NCBI GenBank assembly: GCA_036702975.1
Contig: DATNPX010000059.1
Coordinates: 124,001-188,000 of the forward strand
Length of the DNA stretch: 64,000 nucleotides
Reading direction: 5' to 3'
DNA from: DATNPX01 sp036702975
GTDB taxonomy: Bacteria; Cyanobacteriota; Vampirovibrionia; Obscuribacterales; Obscuribacteraceae
Every line of letters begins with the position of its first letter. The stretch's first letter is position 1. Positions 8,532 through 16,202 of the stretch are shown piece after piece. A program made the position numbers and the translations under genes. Under the pieces are notes generated by a model that saw only the letters and a program-made list of their open reading frames with translations, was not told the DNA's origin and made no database searches.

Positions 8532-9707
8532 CTATTTTTTCACCATCGTCTTGACCACAGCCATGGTGTTTGGAAAACGCATTTCAAGGACCCGGTCGGT
8601 CGATGAATAGCCACCTATATGAGCCTGATTCGAACCTTGCTCACAAACCACTTTGAACATCTCGGCAAAACATTCCTTGTTGGGATGCGCTGTTTGATCG
8701 GTTGTTACGTAATAGGAAAGCGTCTTAATATCATTTGGGTTTAGCTTGTCGCATTCTTCTTGATACGCCTTCAAGAATTCAGTCGAACCACTTCTTCCCT
8801 GGTCAAACGCATGACCCATTTCGTGAAGAATGACCTCGCGCACAAAACCGACTAACACTCTCGTTGAAGAACGCTCTGCTACATGCACCGCATTATCACT
8901 CGGCATATACACGCCAGCAGAATCAAAACCAGGATCATGCATGTTACTGCTGTCGCTTTCGATAGTCACTCGCACACCGCCACTCCAGAGAGCGGATTTC
9001 ACGTTCTCAGGAATCAAGGACAACGCCAACAAAATTTGCGCGCGCGTTTGTTCTGTATATTGCGTATGCTCTGCGACTTGGATGAAAGCATTGTCCGCAC
9101 TATTAGTATTTGCTTCTGCTTTGGGACTATTCGAAGTACTGGTCCTATTGAGAGTCCAACCATCAACGGCTTTCTCGCTCTGTTGACTAGTGCGAACAGC
9201 TTCCTTCATTGGTCTATCGGTAGTATGGCGGTCTGTGGTTTGTGCAGACGTACTCGCATTGCTCACGCCAGAATTATCTGCCGAACCCGCTGCTATCACC
9301 TTCTGTCTTTCAAAAGCGCCACTGCTCAGTGCTGCTTGCGAGTTTTTTGCCTCCGGCGTGCCAGGAAATTTGTCGACAATAAACTGATAAAGAATTTTGG
9401 CGCGGTCGAGACGTCCCGCGTATTGATTGGATATCGCAGCAAAGTACGTGAGTCGAGCGGGGGCAGACTTTTTTAAAGCAGCATCGAATGCATCTGCAGC
9501 TTTATCGTATTGCTTCGCACTATACAGACTCATGGCTTTTGTATTAAGCGACTCGGACGCGTCATTGGCTGCTTCAACGGACAGAGCAGCTGGAGCAACC
9601 GTCGAATTTTGTGAGTATGCGTCCGTCGTGGGAAGGTACAAACTCACGTACACGATGGAGAACAAAAGCCTTCGCATAAGACTCGGACACACCGACTTTC
9701 TGCCCAC
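8532..9707 (-). CDS. Secreted TPR protein with ATLF-like zincin domain
   Basis: A 391-residue protein with a signal peptide (hydrophobic core LLFSIVYVSLYLP), two TPR-like helical pairs (about residues 50-125: SLYSAKQYDKAADAFDAAL, ISNQYAGRLDRAKILYQFIV), a Ser/Thr-rich linker, and a C-terminal metallopeptidase-like domain. HEMGHAFD gives the HExxH zinc motif, and NKECFAEMF supplies the downstream Glu expected as third ligand in anthrax-lethal-factor-like (ATLF) proteases. The start is GTG at 9707 with GAGG eight bases upstream; an ATG at 9677 also leaves a signal peptide. Likely a periplasmic or secreted peptidase; substrate unknown. A second ATLF-like protein lies at 18130. Confidence 0.75.
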   Translation of the reverse strand: MGRKSVCPSLMRRLLFSIVYVSLYLPTTDAYSQNSTVAPAALSVEAANDASESLNTKAMSLYSAKQYDKAADAFDAALKKSAPARLTYFAAISNQYAGRLDRAKILYQFIVDKFPGTPEAKNSQAALSSGAFERQKVIAAGSADNSGVSNASTSAQTTDRHTTDRPMKEAVRTSQQSEKAVDGWTLNRTSTSNSPKAEANTNSADNAFIQVAEHTQYTEQTRAQILLALSLIPENVKSALWSGGVRVTIESDSSNMHDPGFDSAGVYMPSDNAVHVAERSSTRVLVGFVREVILHEMGHAFDQGRSGSTEFLKAYQEECDKLNPNDIKTLSYYVTTDQTAHPNKECFAEMFKVVCEQGSNQAHIGGYSSTDRVLEMRFPNTMAVVKTMVKK

Positions 9708-9894
9708 GCCAAAAACCTCAGGTTACTCGTCTCAATCCTTAACGTTGAAGATAACATAGCAGATTTGGTTAGCGTAAGTTCGACTGTTGAAATTGCTTCC
9801 TGCATTCAAGACACGTCAGAGCCATGCTTTTACCTCCAACGGTAGTTTAAACTTGTATTCTTCTAGAAGTTCGAATAGTTCATTGGAGCTAAAT

Positions 9895-11067
9895 ATGTTT
9901 CGACGCTTCCCTTCGTTCGCAATTGCCCTGCTCCTGTTTTTTATCGCACCTAAACCTATCCTGGCGCAACCATCGGTGGATTTGAGCACCGGCGCCAATC
10001 CGGCATCCAGCGAGACCGCCCAAACCGATGCTGCAAAGGATCAGTCGAGACGAACACTCAAGGTTGCTGTGATTGATGGACCACCATGGTGTATGAAGGA
10101 CGAAGATGGACATTGGACGGGCATGACAATCGACCTTCTCCGCGAAATAGCCGAGGAGTTGCGATTCGACTACGACTTCAAGGAGACAACACTCAAGGGC
10201 GTGCAAGAAATGGTGCAGAACCATGAAGTCGATTTGGCAGGAGCAGGTCTTGCAATCACGGCGGAACGAGAAGAGAAATTTGATTTCAGCGCACCTTACT
10301 GTGTATTCAATCAGACCGCCGCTGTAAACGCCAATCAACAACCGAGCCTGGTTGATATCATGCGTTCGACTTTTCTCAGTTGGGGATTTCTCAGCATCGT
10401 GTCATTGCTCATTGCAATAACTTTGCTAGGCGCATTTGTTTTTTGGTTATTGGAGCAAAAAGGCGACTCCGAATATTACGCCAGAAAAGATTGGCACGCA
10501 TTTGCTCACAGTCTACTCTGGTCCATCATGGTGCTAACTGGGCGCGAAATGCCCAAGTCGATCGGTTTTGATGCCCAGCCGCCTAAAACTTTTTGGGCAC
10601 GCGCATTCGCAGTCGCTTGGATGATGGTCGGCATTCTGCTCTTATCGTTATTTACAGCAGGCGCAGCATCTTTCCTTACTTCACGACAGATGCAGTCTGT
10701 CGTAAACAGTCCAGACGACTTGCGTCACGTCCGTTGCGCAACTGTCACAGGAGCCGCAGCGCAGGCGTATATGGAGCGTCACAACATAAAGTACAGTACC
10801 TATCCGACTGACACTGAACTATTGAATGCACTGGTTGCACGAAAGATTGATGCCGCAGTGTATGCTAGCGTTCCTCTGTCGTATTATGCCAAGACCTCCT
10901 TCTCGGATAAAATCATCGTGCTTCGTTTCTCCCTGCGGCATGATTTCGTTGCATTGGCTCTTCCACAAAATAGTTCCCTGCGCAAGCCGATCAATGCAGC
11001 TATCTTGCACGTGCTCGAGAGCAAGCGCTGGCAAACAATCGTGTCGAAATATGTAACCGAGAACTAG
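9895..11067 (+). CDS. Prokaryotic ionotropic glutamate receptor-like channel (GluR0 type)
   Basis: A 390-residue protein with the order signal peptide (1-25), first lobe of a periplasmic amino-acid-binding domain (about 53-150), transmembrane helix (163-185), pore helix (202-217), second transmembrane helix (235-258), then the second binding lobe (270-388). This split arrangement defines ionotropic glutamate receptors and matches GluR0 in length. SLFTAGAASFLTSRQM, after the last helix, corresponds to the conserved SYTANLAAFLT gate. The filter region reads TGREMP, not the potassium signature TVGYG. The ATG at 9895 has GGAG six bases upstream, so 36 extra codons are excluded. Likely a ligand-gated ion channel in the inner membrane. 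Confidence 0.85.
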   Translation: MFRRFPSFAIALLLFFIAPKPILAQPSVDLSTGANPASSETAQTDAAKDQSRRTLKVAVIDGPPWCMKDEDGHWTGMTIDLLREIAEELRFDYDFKETTLKGVQEMVQNHEVDLAGAGLAITAEREEKFDFSAPYCVFNQTAAVNANQQPSLVDIMRSTFLSWGFLSIVSLLIAITLLGAFVFWLLEQKGDSEYYARKDWHAFAHSLLWSIMVLTGREMPKSIGFDAQPPKTFWARAFAVAWMMVGILLLSLFTAGAASFLTSRQMQSVVNSPDDLRHVRCATVTGAAAQAYMERHNIKYSTYPTDTELLNALVARKIDAAVYASVPLSYYAKTSFSDKIIVLRFSLRHDFVALALPQNSSLRKPINAAILHVLESKRWQTIVSKYVTEN

Positions 11068-11100
11068 AACGACAAGCGCATACGGACTATCGACGATGCG

Positions 11101-12549
11101 TTAAGTCCTGCGCGGGAAGCGGCGTCCACCTGCGGCAAAGAAGTAAGGAGAATTCGCCGGAATGGTGTTGCCTCTCGATCCGGATAACCATTTTAACGTC
11201 GAAAAAGATGATGGATCATTCAAGTAGTTCTCGCAAAGCACTGTGATAAGCCCACCATCACCTCCAGCATTTGGATCGCCATCGTAGCGCCAGATCAGTT
11301 CCTTGCTTCCGGTTTGATTTGTAGACGTTGAGCAATAGGTTTCATATGAACCGGTGACGGCCATTCCCATCCATGGCGTGTCAGGAGCTGAGCACTCTTC
11401 ATCAACATCGCCTTGAAGTTCGATAGCAGGATAGTTGAGTCCCGGTCCGCCCCAGGTGTCAGGTCCAGAGCCAGTGTTTGGACCATTCCCCCACCAATAT
11501 GCATGACCTGTGTCTGCAGTATCACTTGTGATAAAGGCTTTGCCGTTGGGCCACCAGGTTACGAAGCACGGGCCGTTGTAAAAGAAATTCGGATCGTACT
11601 GACTAAGACATTCGGTACTCCAGGTGAACCCGCTGTCTTGACTGATGTAGAGGCCCGGCGTGCCATCGGGATTCCCATTGTAAGCACCGTCGCCAAGAAA
11701 CATCAGATGAATGTTGCTCATATTAGGATTGACATGATAGCCATGAATATGCCTGAAGTACCCTCCGAATTTCGTTGGATCGGACTGGTCGAAACCATTT
11801 GCCAGCCCCTCAGGGCCTTTATCCACTGACCTCAAATACCAGTGCGTTCGATTTTGATCAAAGCTCCAAAATGTGCCTCTGTGTCCTCCACGAGGTTGTG
11901 TGTCGACAAGGCTATCGCCATACTCAGATATGATTAGCAGGCCCTGTGCTTCGAGTTCGGTGATATTCCAAAATGGACACAAAACCCCGTGGTTCGGCAC
12001 CATCCACTGAAATCCGAGCTGCTGCCACGTTGCACCTTGATCTCGCGATATTATTGGAGACGGCCGCGAACCGACAATGATATTTCCGAACTTGTCTATA
12101 TACATTGATCTATAGATGTCTAGGAACTGTACTGCAGGCCACGAAGAGACGGTCGTGTAAGTATTGAAGTAGTCGGTGGAGCTGAGTAGCTGAACACTAG
12201 TTCCGTCTGTTGTGTCCCCTATGGCCCAAACAACTGTTCCACCCGGATCGTGGAAAAAGTGAAAAATATTATGGTCGGTACAAACCAGTTGATATGGTTG
12301 AACCGTGACGGTTGCACTTACTGTGCCATCAGTGCTGGTGATTGATATGTTAGTCGCGGTGTTGCCGACCGGCAAAGTAAATTGGTTGCCGTGGACGTAA
12401 GGTCCTGGAGGATTGCCGTCAACTGACAAAGTGAATTGTCTAGAGAACCGCTCAGGATCGTCTGGATTTAAGTTGCGGAATACGTAGGTTGGACTTCCTG
12501 ACGGGTCAATACCTCGTTGACAGAGTCCAACTGGATTGCGATATGGCAT
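11101..12549 (-). CDS. Asp-box (BNR/sialidase-like) beta-propeller protein
   Basis: A 482-residue protein. Two exact Asp-box motifs, S-x-D-x-G-x-T-W, are visible at residues 168-175 (SRDQGATW) and 303-310 (SQDSGFTW), with a degenerate one near 124. Asp boxes sit in turns between strands of six- or seven-bladed propellers, as in sialidases and Vps10. Residues 1-85 look like an Ig-like strand domain. No sialidase catalytic Arg triad can be assigned by eye. It lacks a signal peptide. GGAGG six bases before the ATG at 12549 fixes the start and rejects an upstream 60-codon extension. Probably glycan-binding or glycosidase-like, paired with the GH85 gene by a shared upstream element. Confidence 0.75.
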   Translation of the reverse strand: MPYRNPVGLCQRGIDPSGSPTYVFRNLNPDDPERFSRQFTLSVDGNPPGPYVHGNQFTLPVGNTATNISITSTDGTVSATVTVQPYQLVCTDHNIFHFFHDPGGTVVWAIGDTTDGTSVQLLSSTDYFNTYTTVSSWPAVQFLDIYRSMYIDKFGNIIVGSRPSPIISRDQGATWQQLGFQWMVPNHGVLCPFWNITELEAQGLLIISEYGDSLVDTQPRGGHRGTFWSFDQNRTHWYLRSVDKGPEGLANGFDQSDPTKFGGYFRHIHGYHVNPNMSNIHLMFLGDGAYNGNPDGTPGLYISQDSGFTWSTECLSQYDPNFFYNGPCFVTWWPNGKAFITSDTADTGHAYWWGNGPNTGSGPDTWGGPGLNYPAIELQGDVDEECSAPDTPWMGMAVTGSYETYCSTSTNQTGSKELIWRYDGDPNAGGDGGLITVLCENYLNDPSSFSTLKWLSGSRGNTIPANSPYFFAAGGRRFPRRT

Positions 12550-12740
12550 CTGCACCTCCACTCGTTTATGTTTGTTCTTGCTGCAATAGATTCCGTTCTG
12601 AATATTGTTAATCTTCGAATGAACTAATGTGAGCAATAGTTGGCCCGCGCCTTGTTGCGAAGGAGCCTCTCGGACATGCATCCAGCACGCCGGATGAATA
12701 CCACATGACACTACATACAGTGGCATCATTCATCAACCTA

Positions 12741-12758
12741 TGTGATTATGTTTTCACA
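12741..12758. promoter_or_regulatory. Candidate TGTGA-N8-TCACA palindrome
   Basis: TGTGA and TCACA are separated by exactly eight bases, about 190 bp upstream of the Asp-box gene. CRP/FNR-family regulators bind TGTGA-type half sites, but the E. coli spacing is six, so assignment is tentative. Confidence 0.3.
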
Positions 12759-12832
12759 GTTTTATCAAGAACGGAAGGTAGCAATGCATAAATTTTGCGA
12801 TCAAGCGAATTAAATTGCTCAGCTCCAAACCT

Positions 12833-12869
12833 TTAATCACCATTACGGGTGACATATCACCCGACTGAG
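12833..12869. promoter_or_regulatory. Shared GGGTGA-x-ATATC element, copy B
   Basis: The partner of the element at 8471. Here the core 12847-12862 is an inverted repeat with 6-bp arms, GGGTGA CATA TCACCC, and the flanks ATCACCATT and CCCGACTGAG match copy A. It lies about 285 bp upstream of the Asp-box gene start, in the same orientation relative to its gene as copy A is to GH85. Confidence 0.5.
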
Positions 12870-12958
12870 ATCCGCCATGAGTTTGTTCAAAATGCACCAA
12901 AAAACATTCTCACTAAAATAAGACTTAAGCCAATCAAAATTCTCCTACATTTTGCAAG

Positions 12959-12986
12959 TTGAATGTTGAATGTTGAATGTTGAATG
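12959..12986. repeat. Tandem repeat (TTGAATG) x4
   Basis: Four perfect 7-bp copies, followed by a partial fifth (TTG). Non-coding; copy number may vary by slippage. Confidence 0.9.
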
Positions 12987-13239
12987 TTGCACCAATAAAA
13001 TTTTCGTCCGATGCTTGCAGTTGCCACAATCAAAGGATCCAGTGAAGTCGACGTCAGATCCTGCACGAATGGAAACGGCTCCATATTGTGAATGTTCGCT
13101 TGGCGTTGAGTAACAACAAAACGGTCGACGGGTTCAGGGGTTCAGGGATTTTCACAAAATTTTCAAAGCCGTTCGATAGAGTGGAAATGCGTTGGATACG
13201 ATTCTTGGGCGTGCTTTTCCTGGTTTAGGTGAGACAAAC

Positions 13240-13659
13240 ATGCGAATTTACATTTCTGACCGGCATCCACTCTGCCGATTGGCTTTAAAACTTACATTAG
13301 TACGAGCTGGCCACGAGGTGGTCGGTGAAAATGCCGAACTTTGCCTCCCGGAACTACTATCAGCACAGCCTGATCTCGTAATTCTAGAAGGTGCTCGCGC
13401 GGTAACTAATCTCGAAGACACAATTCACGAGATTCGCATCCGGCGATGTCCGACTAAAATCATTATTTGGGCCGACCCTGATTCGTTTAAAAGCCTCACA
13501 CCTGAAGCTGACGGACTGATCTACAAAGAAGACGATTGCTGGGAACGCTTTGTGCCGGCAATGAATCGCATAATGGCTGGGGAACAATGGATCGACCTTA
13601 AAGCAGTGATTGAGCGGCAGCCTTTCTTCAGCAACAAGTATGCAAGAACATCCATTTGA
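13240..13659 (+). CDS. Stand-alone pseudo-receiver (response-regulator-like) protein
   Basis: A 139-residue protein with the receiver alternation of strands and helices: MRIYISDRHPLCRLALKLTL (strand 1/helix 1), HEVVGENA, PDLVILEGA, KIIIWAD and ADGLIYKED. The position of the phospho-accepting Asp (normally DLVLLD) is Glu in PDLVILEG, while the switch Lys in LIYKED is kept. The C-terminal 25 residues are too short for the LuxR-type DNA-binding domain usual with this receiver type. It is probably phosphorylation-independent, perhaps a constitutively active-like mimic or an adaptor. The ATG at 13240 has AGGTGA upstream; an earlier ATG at 13192 is less likely. Confidence 0.65.
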   Translation: MRIYISDRHPLCRLALKLTLVRAGHEVVGENAELCLPELLSAQPDLVILEGARAVTNLEDTIHEIRIRRCPTKIIIWADPDSFKSLTPEADGLIYKEDDCWERFVPAMNRIMAGEQWIDLKAVIERQPFFSNKYARTSI

Positions 13660-13718
13660 AATCGGTGCGGACATACGACTATAATCTGACGTCGCTCCAC
13701 AAACGTCAGGAATAATCA

Positions 13719-14327
13719 ATGAACGGAAAAATCAGTGGCATAGCGTTGGCTACCATGTCAATGCTCTTAGCATCAGGGCAGCTAACATGGTCTCAATCTG
13801 AAACGAGCAAAGATGCCACCGATAAGCGAACATTGATAGACCAACTGTTGGAGACAAAACGAGCAACAGAGAATGCCCAATTTGGTTTCAACTTGATGAT
13901 GGATCAAGAGATCAAAGCATTTAACGACGCGCTGCGAGAACGGCTTAATGCGCAATCTAGCCAGTCAGGACCGAAAACTGAGGAACAGAAGAAGGCCGTT
14001 ATCGCGCAGGTAGATGCCGAGATGGAAAAATACCGCGGATATATTTTGCAAGAAGTAGATCTGAAGAAAATCGTGCAAGAGGTGTTCGCGAAAATGTACG
14101 ACAAGTACTACACCACTGAAGAGATTCGCGAACAGTTAGCTTTCTACCAAAGCAAGTTGGGGCAGAAGACCCTCGACGTGACACCAAAGTTAACTAAAGA
14201 AGCAGTCACACTCATTGACGCCCAGACGAAAGACGGTATCAAACGCGCAGTGCAAAGACTTCGGGATGATCTGCAGACATTGGGAGCGCCTGAAGCGACT
14301 GGTCAGGCAGTACCAGCTTCAAAGTAG
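13719..14327 (+). CDS. Secreted DUF2059-domain protein
   Basis: A 202-residue protein with a signal peptide (about residues 1-25, ending LTWSQ) and a helical body. The segment FAKMYDKYYTTEEIREQLAF followed by YQSKLGQKTLDVTPKL is the DUF2059 core, in which the helix-turn 'Y-D-K-x-Y-T-x-E-E-I' is conserved. The family is periplasmic, of unknown function. AGGAATAATCA precedes the ATG. It follows the pseudo-receiver gene by 59 bp and may be cotranscribed. Confidence 0.8.
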   Translation: MNGKISGIALATMSMLLASGQLTWSQSETSKDATDKRTLIDQLLETKRATENAQFGFNLMMDQEIKAFNDALRERLNAQSSQSGPKTEEQKKAVIAQVDAEMEKYRGYILQEVDLKKIVQEVFAKMYDKYYTTEEIREQLAFYQSKLGQKTLDVTPKLTKEAVTLIDAQTKDGIKRAVQRLRDDLQTLGAPEATGQAVPASK

Positions 14328-14427
14328 ATCACGGCCGGTGCCCACAGTGCTTAACACACCGGGCGTGAACTAGCAACAGACGGCAAGACACCAAGCAGCA
14401 GATTGGTTCCTCGGAGGGCAAGTCTCA

Positions 14428-15186
14428 GTGAATCGATCAATTCTGGTCGCACTAACTCTGTGGTGTGCAATTACAACAGCAGCTCCATCAAAAGCCGCTC
14501 CGTCAACGTCTGAGAAGTTGCCTTCAATGAAATTTGTCAATGAGCTAAAACTTGACACCGTCAATCAACTTGAACCTAAAAATCGCCTTTGCGCAGCCAC
14601 TGACTCAGAAGGAGGTGTTATCATCTCAAATCAGAAAACGCTTCGCGAGTTTCTTGGTCCGAGCTTGGAAAGTATTGCAATTCAACTGGTCACAAATTTC
14701 GAGACCCACGATAAGTTTTCATTGGCCAAAGAAGCCATAGAAGAAGCTTTGCAAAAATCACCCAAGATATTATATCGGTACGAACCTTGGGCCAATGCGG
14801 TACACGCCGACTTTATCGCGAGGTTGAATTATTCGCATGGAAGAAGTGGTGAACTGAGACTGACCTACGGATACATATGCCTGCAAGACGAGAACGGCAA
14901 ACATTGGTGGGCACGTTTTACGTCGCCTACCGATCTTAACTTGACTCAAAGAACTGGAGTTCTCAGGTTCGAATCACCACACGGTTATTCTATAACGGAG
15001 AACAACGGTCACCGTATATGGTTGCAAATGAGTGAGGATAAAATTCTAGTTCGCAGATTAGATAGCTTGCTCTCAAAAGAGATTACAGTTTCAGGTGAAC
15101 TAATACAGCGAACGGAAGGAACTCAAGGAAACTTCCCGCCGGGAGCAGATTACTTTGCTAACGGATTTCAAATAATCAAACAATAA
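14428..15186 (+). CDS. Secreted hypothetical protein
   Basis: A 252-residue protein with a signal peptide (core SILVALTLWCAITTAAP; cleavage after SKAA). The mature part is mixed alpha/beta; I do not recognise it. Aromatic-rich strands (LRLTYGYICLQDENGKHWWARF) suggest a beta-rich C-terminal half. The start is GTG at 14428 with GGAGGG about ten bases upstream. It is 100 bp downstream of the DUF2059 gene on the same strand, so both may serve the envelope. Confidence 0.65.
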   Translation: MNRSILVALTLWCAITTAAPSKAAPSTSEKLPSMKFVNELKLDTVNQLEPKNRLCAATDSEGGVIISNQKTLREFLGPSLESIAIQLVTNFETHDKFSLAKEAIEEALQKSPKILYRYEPWANAVHADFIARLNYSHGRSGELRLTYGYICLQDENGKHWWARFTSPTDLNLTQRTGVLRFESPHGYSITENNGHRIWLQMSEDKILVRRLDSLLSKEITVSGELIQRTEGTQGNFPPGADYFANGFQIIKQ

Positions 15187-15239
15187 CGACTGCGGCGCGA
15201 GAATCAGCCAGTCCGAAGAGCATGCGCCAGCTGTCCTTC

Positions 15240-16058
15240 CTATCTAGTCCCTACAAAATGATTTTTAGGATCTCCATGCAGATACTGTCCGGTTGCTGAG
15301 AAATAGGCATCAGCGGTCGCACGTCCCGCGACTCCGTCAGCAGTCAACGCCAAGTTTTGCTTAATCGCCAGAGCCTCTTGTAATTGTTCAGCGCTCGGTG
15401 AATAGCTCTTGGAAAATCGCACTTTAGGCCCAACGGTCTGAATGATCGATTCCAAAACAGAATCTGATGCAACAATCGGAGTTGAAATTGCGCCCATAGA
15501 TATCAGTTCTTGAATGAGCAATGCAACACCGATCTGTGCTGAGACCAAGCCGGGATCATATACACCATCCGCTCCGTATTTCCCTGCCGAATAATGATTT
15601 GAGAAACTCCACAAATAAGGCGAGTTGATACCATGATTTCTGTATCCCGATCCGTTGTAGCTCTCACACTTCAAAAGTGTGCCGACGACGCTCCAATCCT
15701 TCCAGGCAGACCAGCCCTCATCGAGCAACGCATGGGTAGCGCTGAAAGCCCAATCGAACGGCGGCTCACCCTGGCGCGGTCGTCCGGCCGGAACATGAGT
15801 TGTGCGTGCTGACAAAGGGTCACCATTGTACAGGTGTCTTTTAAAATTCAGGTCGGTCTCGAGACTATGAATGAGCGCGACTGCAAACCACGGAATTCCA
15901 AGCGGATTTGCGACTCCAAAGTATTGGCTTTTGTTGGCAACCATCAATCGAGCTCGATTGGAAATCTGGCTGAGCTTGCCGGGCTTAGGCGAACAAGTCA
16001 TATAGAGGCTTGTGTACTCGGCTTTAAGCTGGAGCATGTTTTTTTGTGTTACTGGCAC
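15240..16058 (-). CDS. Lysozyme-like (endolysin-type) protein with peptidoglycan-binding tail
   Basis: A 272-residue protein. Residues about 45-195 match a phage/cyanobacterial endolysin type: IPWFAVALIHSLETDLNF carries the putative catalytic Glu, followed by HLYNGDPLSARTTHVPAGRP, WSAWKDWSVVGTLLKCESYN and INSPYLWSFSNHY. Residues about 210-260 (SAEQLQEALAIKQN, then ADGVAGRATADAY) resemble a PG_binding_1 domain. Likely cleaves peptidoglycan glycan strands. No signal peptide. The start is GTG at 16058 with AAGGAG eight bases upstream. It lies downstream of the caspase-like gene on the same strand, with a 144-bp gap, so it could be its effector or an independent gene. Confidence 0.78.
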   Translation of the reverse strand: MPVTQKNMLQLKAEYTSLYMTCSPKPGKLSQISNRARLMVANKSQYFGVANPLGIPWFAVALIHSLETDLNFKRHLYNGDPLSARTTHVPAGRPRQGEPPFDWAFSATHALLDEGWSAWKDWSVVGTLLKCESYNGSGYRNHGINSPYLWSFSNHYSAGKYGADGVYDPGLVSAQIGVALLIQELISMGAISTPIVASDSVLESIIQTVGPKVRFSKSYSPSAEQLQEALAIKQNLALTADGVAGRATADAYFSATGQYLHGDPKNHFVGTR

Positions 16059-16202
16059 GATGCAACTCCTTTCCTAACGATGGGAAGAGGCCAACTAGCG
16101 ACCACATAGTTACCTGGAACCGACTTCATCATCAATCCTCGCTCATAAAATGCATCAAGGTTACTGAACGCGCTGGTGGACTGCGAGTAAACCAAAAGCA
16201 CC

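Larger units (their letters stand above)
12550..13239. other. Long intergenic region with repeats and palindromes
   Basis: Nearly 690 bp lie between the divergent Asp-box and receiver-like genes. They hold the 12741 palindrome, the shared element at 12833 and a 7-bp tandem repeat at 12959, plus a near-duplicate GGTTCAGGGGTTCAGGG at about 13131-13148. A 65-codon minus-strand frame over the repeat encodes a low-complexity string and is not credible. Confidence 0.6.

Noticed and set aside
12887..13084. 65-codon minus-strand frame over the 7-bp repeat
   Set aside because: The translation mirrors the DNA repeat and has no start signal or motif.
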